Assembly: GCF_016101585.1 (NCBI RefSeq)
Contig: NZ_JACFQG010000001.1
Span: forward strand, 1 to 64,000
DNA length: 64,000 bases
Direction: 5' to 3'
Source: Bifidobacterium polysaccharolyticum
GTDB lineage: Bacteria; Actinomycetota; Actinomycetes; Actinomycetales; Bifidobacteriaceae
Shown: positions 10,790 through 19,029 of the stretch, piece after piece
How positions within the stretch are numbered: the stretch's first letter is position 1
How the letters are laid out: each line of letters starts with the position of its first letter
Made by a program: the position numbers and the translations under genes
Notes under the pieces: model-generated
Told to the model about the DNA's origin: nothing
The model's database searches: none
Seen by the model: only the letters and a program-made list of their open reading frames with translations

Positions 10790-11187
10790 GTCCGTTCTGC
10801 AGGAATCAAGGCTCATCAGGTCCTTGAGCATCGCGAACAACATCAAGCTGTACCTGCTCTAGGCAGGGACGCCAGGCAAGGTGCATTCGGGAAGATTCGG
10901 CCAGGTGGTGGACTCTCTGGGCATTGGGTCTATACTTGGCAAAACCGCTTAAATGCTCCGGTGGGAGAAAAGCAGGAACAGTTTTCGTGCGGGCCGTCAT
11001 TATGAATTCCGAGGCTGTTCTTGCTGATGAGCCCGCTGCCGCTCTCGATTCAGCGAACAGGTCGAGGATCATCGCTCTGCTCTTTGGCCTGAACCAAGAT
11101 TCGGGATCCACAATCGTCACCGTTATGCATGACGCCTCACTGGCTGACCAGCATGATCGAATCATCAAACTTCAACGAAAGGCCTAG
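10790..11187 (+). pseudogene. Decayed ABC transporter ATPase
   Basis: Pieces of an ABC ATPase are spread over different plus-strand frames. SLSIANNIKLYLL ends in a stop near 10860, then QVVDSLGIGSILGKTA ends in another stop near 10950. SGGEKQ follows in one frame and LADEPAAALDS (Walker B) with IVTVMHDASLADQHDRII (H-loop region) in another, ending at 11185-11187. Walker A and the N-terminal ~80 residues are missing. Order and spacing match the LolD/MacB-type ATPases seen later in this window. Several frameshifts and stops make a functional product implausible. It follows the exporter operon by only ~40 bp. Confidence 0.75.
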
Positions 11188-11190
11188 AAC

Positions 11191-11340
11191 ATGGGTTTCT
11201 GGATTATGGTATTCGCGGCTTTGCTCGGCTTGGCACTGATTGTTCGGGGATTTGTATTGGGCAAGAAGGACAAGCGCTGGTTCGTGCTGTGCATATTGGG
11301 CGCAGCAAGCCTGGCGTTAGCCGTTTGGCTTGCTATATGA
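11191..11340 (+). CDS. Small two-helix membrane protein
   Basis: An ATG at 11191 opens a 49-codon frame ending at TGA 11338-11340. The product starts MGFWIMVFAALLGLALIVRG, has a basic turn (GKKDKR) and ends with a second hydrophobic segment (VLCILGAASLALAVWLAI). This is a clear helix-loop-helix membrane hairpin. It lies 3 bases after the stop of the decayed ABC ATPase, so it may be a surviving partner of that lost transporter. No ribosome binding site stands out. I do not recognise a family. Confidence 0.55.
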   Translation: MGFWIMVFAALLGLALIVRGFVLGKKDKRWFVLCILGAASLALAVWLAI

Positions 11341-12070
11341 GCACACGGTGAAACAATGCCGACCGCCAGCATCGGGTGAGTATAAGTACAAATCGCTGTC
11401 AGGTAGGACTGAGTGTGCCCAGTATGTGGCTGGACATACTGCGCATGGGGGGGAAACCTGATAGGTTCAAGCAACTTGTAGTTCTGCTTTGGGTGCTTCG
11501 TGGGAGGGATCGATCCTTCCCAGTATAAAAAGAGTCTGACAGGGCCTCTTCCATCTGTAGAAGTCGGATAAGGGTTCTCGTTGCGGTAAAAGCAACGCCC
11601 AACAACCTGCGAGACGCATTGTTTCCGTTCGGGGAACTCCGGCATTTGAGATTCAGGCATTTGAGCAAATCGCTTGCTGAAGCCATGGATGAGGAAACCA
11701 GGTTCTAGGAGATAGTTTTTTGTTTTGCCAGAGAGGCTGCAGGGGGGCTGCAGATGTCTTATTAGGAGAACCGCAGAGATTCCGTATTGCCGATGGCTGA
11801 TCGAATTAATAAGTGAGTTCTTTCTTCTTTCTATGAACGTGTGGCAGATACTCATGGCTCACTTGATTCGCCAATGAGTAGAGTTGCATGTTTCTCTTTA
11901 GATTTGTAGACAGGTGCTTGAGCATTCGGTCCTAACAGCCAGCGGTTCTTATGCTGATGTATTTCAATCACCATTGGTGGTAATCTTTTCAAAGAGTGTG
12001 TGGCAGGTTTGGCCGCTCAATGCAATGAAACTTTAACGAACCGCTGTACCTACCATAAAGGGTGGCACCA
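11341..12070. other. Intergenic region with a possible gene remnant
   Basis: About 730 bp with no intact gene. A plus-strand stretch at roughly 11535-11708 is open without a start codon and reads VLVAVKATPNNLRDALFPFG then RHLSKSLAEAMDEE before a TAG. It looks like true coding sequence that has lost its 5' part, but I cannot name the family. A short palindrome CACCATTGGTG is at 11969-11979, 90 bases before the next gene, and could be an operator. Confidence 0.4.
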
Positions 12071-12985
12071 ATGAATGCTGCTATAGAACTTGGCAATCTA
12101 GTTAAAGAGTATGAAACGCCAGCAGGGGTTATCAAGGCCCTGGATCACCTCGATTTAACCGTCCCTGAAGGGGGCATCTTTGGTCTGCTGGGCCCTAACG
12201 GTGCCGGAAAATCAACAACGCTCGAAATAGCTGTCGGCTTGAGAAAACCGACTTCCGGAACTGTCAACATATTCGATAGGAATCCGCAGACTGATTCGCA
12301 GTGGATTCATCAGAGGGTGAGTATTCAACCACAGGAGTCCACTGTCTTTCCCCAGGAAAGAGTGGGGGAGATACTGTCATTTTGGGCCAGTCTTTATGAT
12401 CACCCGCGCGACGTGGACAAGGTCGCGAAATGGATGGGCTTGGACGAATTGCTGCTCCGCAAGGTGGCGAAATTATCAGGTGGACAAAAACAACGTCTGA
12501 ACGTTGGTTTATCCATCATCGGACGGACGAAACTAGCCATACTTGACGAACCTTCCACTGGTCTTGACGTAATGGCTCGAGACGACCTTTGGAAGGTGCT
12601 TCGTTTTTTGGCCGAAGAAGGTACGACAATTGTCTTATCGACACATGATTTGGATGAGGCGAGAGTTCTGTGCCAAGAAGTTGCGGTGATAGATCATGGT
12701 CGGTCTGTAGCTCAAGGAAGTCCGGAGGAACTCATAAGGAAATATGCCGAGGGGACGTTGATATCTTGCCAAGTAAGCCCAGATGGAATATTGGATCTGA
12801 TGAGCATGCTTCGAACTTTCGGCGAACCGAAAGTTATTGATAAGACAACCATCTCGATACGTGCCGACGATACGGATCCGGTTATTGCTGTGCTGTCAAG
12901 CAATCCTGCGGTTTCCCAATTACGTATGAACGAACCAAGCCTTTATGATGCCTTCGTAAGGCTGACCGGGCATGATTTTGAATAG
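12071..12985 (+). CDS. ABC transporter ATPase (ABC-2 / drug-export type)
   Basis: The ATG at 12071 is preferred over the GTG at 12062 because AAAGGGTGG (12056-12064) is a good ribosome binding site for it. The 304-residue product has Walker A GPNGAGKST at ~42, Q-loop IQPQEST, signature KLSGGQKQRLNVGLS at ~134, Walker B LAILDEPSTGLD at ~155 and H-loop STHDLDEA. A C-terminal ~90-residue extension (from ~215) is usual in the CcmA/DrrA group. It is paired with the ABC-2 permease that follows 31 bp later. Probable role: ATP-driven export of a drug, lipid or peptide across the membrane. Confidence 0.93.
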   Translation: MNAAIELGNLVKEYETPAGVIKALDHLDLTVPEGGIFGLLGPNGAGKSTTLEIAVGLRKPTSGTVNIFDRNPQTDSQWIHQRVSIQPQESTVFPQERVGEILSFWASLYDHPRDVDKVAKWMGLDELLLRKVAKLSGGQKQRLNVGLSIIGRTKLAILDEPSTGLDVMARDDLWKVLRFLAEEGTTIVLSTHDLDEARVLCQEVAVIDHGRSVAQGSPEELIRKYAEGTLISCQVSPDGILDLMSMLRTFGEPKVIDKTTISIRADDTDPVIAVLSSNPAVSQLRMNEPSLYDAFVRLTGHDFE

Positions 12986-13016
12986 TTGACGATACTCATT
13001 TTTGATAGGACTCCAG

Positions 13017-13772
13017 ATGACACAAAAACGGGACCTTCGCCCCCTGTTGGCGCTACAGACTCGTGAACTAATCAGGAACACTTCATACTTTATTTTTGTC
13101 ATAATTTTTCCTTTTGCCATGGCTGGTATGTTCCTTTTCATGTCCGAGATGATGAAAGGGCAGGCTGATGCTCCGGACTTCAGCCCCTTTGTCATGCCCA
13201 TGGCCCTCTTTCTGGCAGTGACCGGTACAGCTTTGACAATGACTGCAGGCCCTTTGGCCGAGGTCAGGCAATCAGGAGCTCTTCGGGTACTTTCAACTAC
13301 GCCGATTCGCAAAGCTGACTATTTGATGACGTATCTGGCTGTAAGGTTCATTATGGCGACCGTGCAGATCATTGCCATAGTCGGCGCTTCAGTATTGCTT
13401 AATCTGCTTCCGCTCAGGGATGTTGGTCGAGTTTTTGTCGTGTCCTTATTGGGCCTGGTCATGTTCCTTGCTCTGGGTTATTTAATGGGCGGGTGTCTTT
13501 CCTCATCGCAGTTGGCAACCAACTTGGGAACTCTCGTACAATTGTTGGCTTTGTTCCTCAGCGGTCTGGCCATACCCTTCGCCATCCTTCCAGATTGGTT
13601 GACGAATGTTATCAGATGGATTCCTTCGACTCTATTTGGAGATCTTATTTTCTGGGCGTCAAAAAATCCTCTGCAACAAACGGGCGCTATGCTTTCAACC
13701 TCCATCGTGCTTGCTGTTACTGTATTGCTTGTGTTTTTGGCGGTTCGTAGTTTCAAATGGGATGTGGAGTGA
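13017..13772 (+). CDS. ABC-2 type permease
   Basis: A 251-residue protein starting at ATG 13017 with AGGA at 13006-13009; an in-frame TTG at 13002 has no better signal. About six hydrophobic segments are visible, beginning with TSYFIFVIIFPFAMAGMFLF, and the conserved ABC-2 pattern of a long N-terminal cytoplasmic stretch then three plus three helices fits. It forms the membrane part of the exporter with the ATPase immediately upstream. The last residues FKWDVE are a common ending of this permease group. Substrate not predictable. Confidence 0.88.
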   Translation: MTQKRDLRPLLALQTRELIRNTSYFIFVIIFPFAMAGMFLFMSEMMKGQADAPDFSPFVMPMALFLAVTGTALTMTAGPLAEVRQSGALRVLSTTPIRKADYLMTYLAVRFIMATVQIIAIVGASVLLNLLPLRDVGRVFVVSLLGLVMFLALGYLMGGCLSSSQLATNLGTLVQLLALFLSGLAIPFAILPDWLTNVIRWIPSTLFGDLIFWASKNPLQQTGAMLSTSIVLAVTVLLVFLAVRSFKWDVE

Positions 13773-14316
13773 ATTTAGAACACCGATTCTTACTAATATT
13801 AAGAGAGTACAGGAAAGTTGAACCGTTGAATACGAAACATAAGTTAATTATGGCACTGGTCAATAAGAGAGTTTGAGGGTTGAGCTAGGCTTCTTTTCTC
13901 AATTACTGTCATGTCTGGGATTATCGGCACATACTCAGTGGAACCGATTCAGCCTGTTTATACTTCTGCCGATGGTCAACGGCATCATCTGTTTCAGGAG
14001 GATTGCTCAGATGGACCTGATCCCCGTCATTTAAGCCGAGGTTGTTCCATTTGACAATTCATGCTATTGGCAAGGTTTCTTAATCTTCTGTTCTTTTCCT
14101 GTGAAGCACTGTACTGCGACTGTCGGTCGTGTGCTGCTATCCCGCTGGCAGTATTGTCATGAAAGTTTCTTTTAGCGCGGCAGATACTTGGTCATGCCGA
14201 AGACATGGCATGACCTGCATTTAGTCTGTTTCGGATGTCTATTGTTTAATGGTCCTCCTGTCTGTCGCGACTGTGGCCACCAATGGAACACGTATATCAT
14301 CGTCGTTTCGGATTTT
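13773..14316. other. Convergent intergenic region with a perfect inverted repeat
   Basis: No gene is convincing in this 540-bp stretch. GGTCATGCC at 14190-14198 and GGCATGACC at 14207-14215 form a perfect 9-bp hairpin with an 8-base loop. It lies between two convergent genes and may act as a terminator for either, although no strong T-run follows. The ORF at 14188-14421 runs through the hairpin and into the lacI gene and is not supported. Confidence 0.45.
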
Positions 14317-15411
14317 TTAGAGGGACTTCGTCGATTCACGTTGCAACAGTTGATAGTGGGCGGTAAGTCTTTGGGGTTGTTGCCTGGTTTTGGTTTGAGT
14401 CTTCCCGGAGGCTTCGTCTAGGCGCATCACCAGGGTGTCAACAGCCTGCCGGGCCATATCGTTGAAGTCGAAGGCCACAGTACTCAGACTGGGAGCGATG
14501 AAGGCTCCCTGGGAGATACCGTCGAAGCCAATGACGGATACTTGATCAGGAATGCTGATATTCCGATCGATTAACGCTCTGATGACGCCAAGCGCCGCAG
14601 CATCGTTGATGCAGACCACAGCGTCAAAGCTTACCTGATTGCCGTATTGGTTCCTTGGCGAATTTTCGTAATTGGAGGCGAGGTCATAGTCGATATAATC
14701 CAGCATGGTTTGGCGGCTGGTGCCGGGGCTCCAATCCGGAGGGTTGATGAACTGTTGAGGTCCTGGTTTCATGCCGTGGTTTGCCAGTGAGGATTCATAG
14801 CCGACGACTCGGGTCGTGGCTGAATTCAGCGGATTTACGCATTCGGTTAAAGGTATATAGGGCATGCCAAAAAAAACAGGATTTCGACAGCCGGAGGCAA
14901 ATAGATAATCGGTGGCTTCGCGCATGGCTTTTTTGCCTGGGGTTTGCAAAACATCATATTCGGGATTTTCATCTTGAGCGGAAAGGAGTAAAGCGGGTTT
15001 GCCGTGTAATTGCGCCTTGATCTGCCGGCTTGTCAATTTACTGGGGCTGAAAATGACTGCATCGCAGAAAGCGCTGATTACATGCTCCAGAATTGTGGTT
15101 TCGCTCTCACGACGGTAGAGGGTTTGTTGGATGACTGTTTGTAGCCCCTTGCCCAAGGCATATTCTGAAATAGCGTCAGCTAGCTGGCTGACGTATGGAT
15201 TGGCAATTTCCTGGACGACCAAGCCGATAGCCCCACTTTTACCAGACTTGAGGTTTCTGGCGGAAAGGTTAACGGCGTAGTCGAGTTCTTGTGCCGCTGC
15301 CATGACTCGTGAACGTGTGGCCTCGGAAATCATAGGGTCCCCGTTCAAGGCATAGGATACTGTGGCCTGTGATACACCCGCCAAAGCGGCGACATCACGC
15401 ATTGTGACCAT
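14317..15411 (-). CDS. LacI-family transcriptional repressor of the GH35 locus
   Basis: A 364-residue repressor. I start it at the ATG at 15411 (MVTMRDVAALAGVSQATVSY), preceded by GAAGG, because LacI proteins begin directly at the helix-turn-helix; the longer frame to 15483 adds 24 non-family residues. DNA-binding helix: VAALAGVSQATVSYALNG. The hinge LDYAVNLSARNLKSGKSGAIGL is followed by a periplasmic-binding-like sensor domain with VIGFDGI near residue 300. It is divergent from the binding protein gene at 15785, so it most likely represses the sugar uptake/GH35 operon and is released by a galactoside or its breakdown product. Confidence 0.9.
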   Translation of the reverse strand: MVTMRDVAALAGVSQATVSYALNGDPMISEATRSRVMAAAQELDYAVNLSARNLKSGKSGAIGLVVQEIANPYVSQLADAISEYALGKGLQTVIQQTLYRRESETTILEHVISAFCDAVIFSPSKLTSRQIKAQLHGKPALLLSAQDENPEYDVLQTPGKKAMREATDYLFASGCRNPVFFGMPYIPLTECVNPLNSATTRVVGYESSLANHGMKPGPQQFINPPDWSPGTSRQTMLDYIDYDLASNYENSPRNQYGNQVSFDAVVCINDAAALGVIRALIDRNISIPDQVSVIGFDGISQGAFIAPSLSTVAFDFNDMARQAVDTLVMRLDEASGKTQTKTRQQPQRLTAHYQLLQRESTKSL

Positions 15412-15784
15412 GAATTCTACCTTCGTCTTTCTTCTGTTTATGCTGTCGATGCCGAACCATAGGAAATTGATTGCTGTCTCCAACCAATGAACAATGCAGC
15501 TGAATCCATTAATCTAAGAATTCATTGCATATAGCTCATTACCTATCGTTCTTCTGACTTCAATCATGCTATGACTTCTTCAGCTTATATAAGCAGGCTA
15601 TGGCAAATCTACATCATATTTGACACGTATAAGTTGCATGCGTTATATTGTTACTGGCAATTAGCTGATTCGATTCAGTAAGTGTCTTCACTGAGTCGAA
15701 ATCATGTCGAATGGTTGGTGCGTTGATGCCTGGCCATCCGGCAATATATGAGAATCAAGGATTCCTTGAACCAAGGAGGTTTCA
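15412..15784. promoter_or_regulatory. Divergent promoter region of the GH35 locus
   Basis: The AT-rich gap holds a strong sigma-70-type promoter on the plus strand: TTGACA at 15620-15625 and TATATT at 15644-15649 with an 18-base spacer. An imperfect inverted repeat at about 15668-15702 (CGATTCAGT ... ACTGAGTCG, one mismatch in 9) lies downstream of the -10 and could be the LacI-type operator or a leader hairpin. AAGGAGG at 15773-15779 is the ribosome binding site of the binding protein gene. Confidence 0.6.
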
Positions 15785-17050
15785 ATGAGGTCCTGGAAGA
15801 AGAAAGGCCTGACCGCGATCCTGGCGGTACTTGCTTCAGTGTCCATGGTGTCTTCACTGGCGGCTTGTGGGGGCAGCAATGGCGCCGGCAAGGATGAATT
15901 GGTCCTAACGATCTGGGGTGGTGATATCGACAAACGCGTCATGCAGAAACGCCTGAGCCTGGCTAAGAAGAAATATCCCAATATCCCCGTCAAACTGCAG
16001 TATATAGCCAAGGATTACGATACCAAGATCCAGACTATGTTTTCAGGCGGAACACCACCCGATATTTTGGAAATGGCTGATAATATCAACGCATACTCCA
16101 GTCGTGGTCAGCTAGCTGATTTGACATCAGATTTCCCGAACGTCGCTCGAGACTATGGCAAAACCAATCAGAAGATCTATACATATAAAGGCAAGCTGTA
16201 TGGGGCTCCTGACAGGGCGGCACCAGCGGTGATCTTCTATAACAAGGACATTTTCGATGCTGCTGGTGTGGAATACCCCAGCGAAAAGTGGGATTGGAAT
16301 ACCTTCTTGACCAACGCCCAGAAATTGGTCAAGCGTGAGAATGGCAAGACCACTCAGTGGGCCTACTGCGAAGGTGATTGGTGGGCCTGGTATATGACCT
16401 GGATCTATCAAAACGGCGGCCGTATTCTCGACAAAGATGGCAAGCCGGTGGTGAATTCGCCTGAGAATGTTGAAGCCATGCAGTTCTATCAAGATCTCAT
16501 GTACAAGTATGAGGTCATTCCCAAGCCGCAGGAGATCACGGATTCAGGCGCTGACCCCCTGTTCGCACAAGGTAAGACAGCCATGAATGTGACTGGTTTC
16601 TGGGACATCTCCTCACTTAAGGATGCCAAATTCAACTGGGGAGTTGCACCCCTGTGGCATGGCAAGAAGACTGCTGTACCCATGTTCTTCAACGCCCTTA
16701 CGGTCTCTTCTCAGAGCAAGCATAAGGATGATGCAATCAAGATTGTGAAATATCTGACCTCGAAAGAGGGACAGCGGCCTATCGCCGAGAGCGGGCTCGA
16801 CATGCCAGCGAACCTTGCTGCGGCCAAGGACAAGTCCTTTACCCAGGCATCTTGGAATAAGAATGGATTGGATCTGACTGCTTTCACCAGATCTACCTCG
16901 ATGACCTATGCTCCGCCGTTGACGCCAGAATGGTCACAGATTACCAAGGCCATGTCCGATGGTATGTCCCAAACCTGGAACGGCAAGCAGGATGTCAAAA
17001 CTGGCTTGGATAAAGCTCAGAAGACATTGGAGCAGGCTCTGAACAAGTAG
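15785..17050 (+). CDS. Sugar ABC transporter solute-binding lipoprotein
   Basis: A 421-residue extracellular binding protein of the family 1 (MalE-like) group. The first 27 residues are a lipoprotein signal with basic start MRSWKKKG, a hydrophobic core and lipobox SLAAC, with the lipid-bearing Cys at 28. The mature part has typical features: ELVLTIWGGD, FSGGTPPDILEM, and ALTVSSQSKHKDDAIKIVKY near the C-terminus. It is the first gene of an operon with two permeases and a GH35 enzyme, so the ligand is probably a galactose-containing oligosaccharide. An ATPase is missing from the locus; a shared MsiK-type ATPase elsewhere is the usual solution in these bacteria. Confidence 0.93.
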   Translation: MRSWKKKGLTAILAVLASVSMVSSLAACGGSNGAGKDELVLTIWGGDIDKRVMQKRLSLAKKKYPNIPVKLQYIAKDYDTKIQTMFSGGTPPDILEMADNINAYSSRGQLADLTSDFPNVARDYGKTNQKIYTYKGKLYGAPDRAAPAVIFYNKDIFDAAGVEYPSEKWDWNTFLTNAQKLVKRENGKTTQWAYCEGDWWAWYMTWIYQNGGRILDKDGKPVVNSPENVEAMQFYQDLMYKYEVIPKPQEITDSGADPLFAQGKTAMNVTGFWDISSLKDAKFNWGVAPLWHGKKTAVPMFFNALTVSSQSKHKDDAIKIVKYLTSKEGQRPIAESGLDMPANLAAAKDKSFTQASWNKNGLDLTAFTRSTSMTYAPPLTPEWSQITKAMSDGMSQTWNGKQDVKTGLDKAQKTLEQALNK

Positions 17051-17077
17051 CAGGGTCAGTCCAGTTCCAGGCAGCTG

Positions 17078-17118
17078 GCGGATCCGGCGCATAATGGCCG
17101 GATCCGCAGCGCCTTTTT
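17078..17118 (+). terminator. Hairpin plus T-run after the binding protein gene (attenuating terminator)
   Basis: GCGGATCCGGC (17078-17088) and GCCGGATCCGC (17097-17107) are perfect reverse complements around an 8-base loop, followed by TTTTT at 17114-17118. Placed 28 bp after the binding protein stop and 74 bp before the permease start, it probably ends most transcripts so that binding protein is made in excess over permease. Confidence 0.8.
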
Positions 17119-17191
17119 ACCCGCAGTGCTCTGTTGCGCCAAGTCAGATGCGCCTGCCGTCGTGTTTTTACATCGTCAAGAGGTGATTTGT

Positions 17192-18133
17192 ATGAGTATA
17201 TCCGCATCCATAGGTCGTCGTCATCGTGGTTCGCGTCGAGGAATGAAACGGAGCACTAGGGAGACCCTGTTCTTTTACGTATGTATATCTCCGTGGATTA
17301 TCGGCTTTGTAGTTTTCACTGCGGTGCCTATGTTTTCTTCGCTGTATCTGTCGTTTACCGATTGGGATTCATTTCAGAAACCCAACTGGGTGGGTCTTGG
17401 CAACTATGCCAAGGCTCTTACTGCTGATCCTCTTTTTTGGAAAGTGCTCAGAAACACTTTCTATTACGCTATAGTCTCTGTACCTGTCTCCCTGCTCATC
17501 GCCCTGTACTTGTCCAATCTGCTTTCTCATGACTTTCGTGGTAAACGCATTTACCGCACCATCATTTATCTGCCTTCATTGGTGCCGCTTGTGGCAGCAG
17601 GATTGATTTTTAAATGGTTGCTCAAGCCTGAAGATGGACCAGTCAATGCCTTGCTGGGCCTGTTCGGCATCAAGGGTCCTGCCTGGCTGTTGGATGCAAA
17701 CTGGGTTATTCCTGCCATAATCCTACTGTCCATCTGGCAGGTTGGAGGTGGAACGATCTTGCTTATTTCTGCCATTAATGGAGTGCCAAAAGAATTGTAC
17801 GAAGCGGCTGAAATTGATGGAGCAGGTCACTACAGATTGTTTTGGAGCATAACGTTCCCAATGATCACACCTATTTTATTCTTCAATCTGGTCACAGGAA
17901 TCATTGGCGCTTTCCAGGTCTTTGACCAGGTTTACATCCTGACCCAGGGTGGCCCAGACAATGCCAGCCAGATGATGGTGCCTTATATCTATACGTCCGC
18001 GTTCAAGGATTTTCATATGGGTTATGCATCAGCTCTGGCTTGGATACTCTTTGTCATCATCATGGTAATTTCGGCAGCGGTGCTTAAGTCCTCGGATGCC
18101 TGGGTGTTTTATGAGTCGGAGGTAAAGAAGTGA
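17192..18133 (+). CDS. Sugar ABC transporter permease, MalF/UgpA type
   Basis: ATG 17192 has the strong ribosome binding site AGAGGTGAT right upstream; the longer frame to 17126 overlaps the terminator and is rejected. The 313-residue protein has a basic N-terminus and six hydrophobic segments, starting with LFFYVCISPWIIGFVVFTAV. The cytoplasmic EAA loop reads ELYEAAEIDGAGHYRLFWSI near residue 205. It forms the channel together with the next gene, whose GTG overlaps its stop codon by four bases. Confidence 0.93.
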   Translation: MSISASIGRRHRGSRRGMKRSTRETLFFYVCISPWIIGFVVFTAVPMFSSLYLSFTDWDSFQKPNWVGLGNYAKALTADPLFWKVLRNTFYYAIVSVPVSLLIALYLSNLLSHDFRGKRIYRTIIYLPSLVPLVAAGLIFKWLLKPEDGPVNALLGLFGIKGPAWLLDANWVIPAIILLSIWQVGGGTILLISAINGVPKELYEAAEIDGAGHYRLFWSITFPMITPILFFNLVTGIIGAFQVFDQVYILTQGGPDNASQMMVPYIYTSAFKDFHMGYASALAWILFVIIMVISAAVLKSSDAWVFYESEVKK

Positions 18134-18984
18134 ATACCCGTTCTGATTTTGGCGGCAAGGCGAGGCGTTACGCCATTCTCACCGTAGTCTCCGCTATTCT
18201 TTGTGCCCCACTGGTCTTCGTCGTGTCTATTGCTTTAAGCTCGGATGCAACGACTAAGGCTATGAAGTTTACTTTTCTGCCAGGGGAATGGCACTGGGAG
18301 AATTTCATCCAAGTCTTCAGCTCTGGACTTCCTATTGGCAGATTCATCCTCAATTCTCTGATAATCGTCATCCCTGCCTGCATTTTTATGACGTTTTCTT
18401 CGGCATTGGTCGCATACGGGTTTGCCAGGCTGCATGCACCAGGCAAGAACATCCTGTTCATCCTGGTTCTATCGACGATGATGATACCCGGCCAGGTGCT
18501 GATGATTCCTCAGTTCATTCTCTTCAGAACGCTCGGATGGATCAACACGCTCCTGCCCATGATCGTTCCGAATCTTTTCGCCAACGCTTACAACGTTTTT
18601 CTTATGCGTCAGTTCATCACTCGTATCCCCACGGAACTTGATGAGGCAGCGGAGATAGACGGCCTGGGATACTTTAGGATTTTCACCAGAATTATCCTGC
18701 CTATGATGGTCCCGGTCTTGGCAGCAGTGTGCGTCTTCACATTTTCATCCAACTGGGGGAGTTTCTTCGGGCCCCTGCTCTACATCAATGATGAGGATAA
18801 AATGCCTCTGGCGTTAGGCTTGCAGGTGCTTTCGAGCCAGAGTTCCAGCGTGCAGACACCGCCTTGGAACATGATCATGGTAGGAGCACTGATCCTCATC
18901 CTGCCGGTGCTTATCGTTTACTACTTTGCCCAGAGATATCTGTACGAGTCGGGGATGTTCGCCGGATCAGCAGGAATCAAGTAA
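18130..18984 (+). CDS. Sugar ABC transporter permease, MalG/UgpE type
   Basis: A 284-residue permease starting with GTG at 18130 inside the stop of the previous gene (GTGA overlap), so the two are coupled. Six transmembrane segments and the EAA loop ELDEAAEIDGLGYFRIFTRI near residue 165-185. The C-terminal QRYLYESGMFAGSAGIK is typical of MalG-like proteins. With the binding protein and MalF-like permease it makes a carbohydrate importer for the GH35 locus. Confidence 0.93.
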   Translation: MNTRSDFGGKARRYAILTVVSAILCAPLVFVVSIALSSDATTKAMKFTFLPGEWHWENFIQVFSSGLPIGRFILNSLIIVIPACIFMTFSSALVAYGFARLHAPGKNILFILVLSTMMIPGQVLMIPQFILFRTLGWINTLLPMIVPNLFANAYNVFLMRQFITRIPTELDEAAEIDGLGYFRIFTRIILPMMVPVLAAVCVFTFSSNWGSFFGPLLYINDEDKMPLALGLQVLSSQSSSVQTPPWNMIMVGALILILPVLIVYYFAQRYLYESGMFAGSAGIK

Positions 18985-19029
18985 ACACCAAGGTTTGTCT
19001 TGTTTTGCAACAAGGCGAAAGGCATAGGA

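Noticed and set aside
11184-11855. Minus-strand ORF of 223 codons
   Set aside because: No recognisable motif, no ribosome binding site, and it overlaps the small membrane protein and a better plus-strand remnant.
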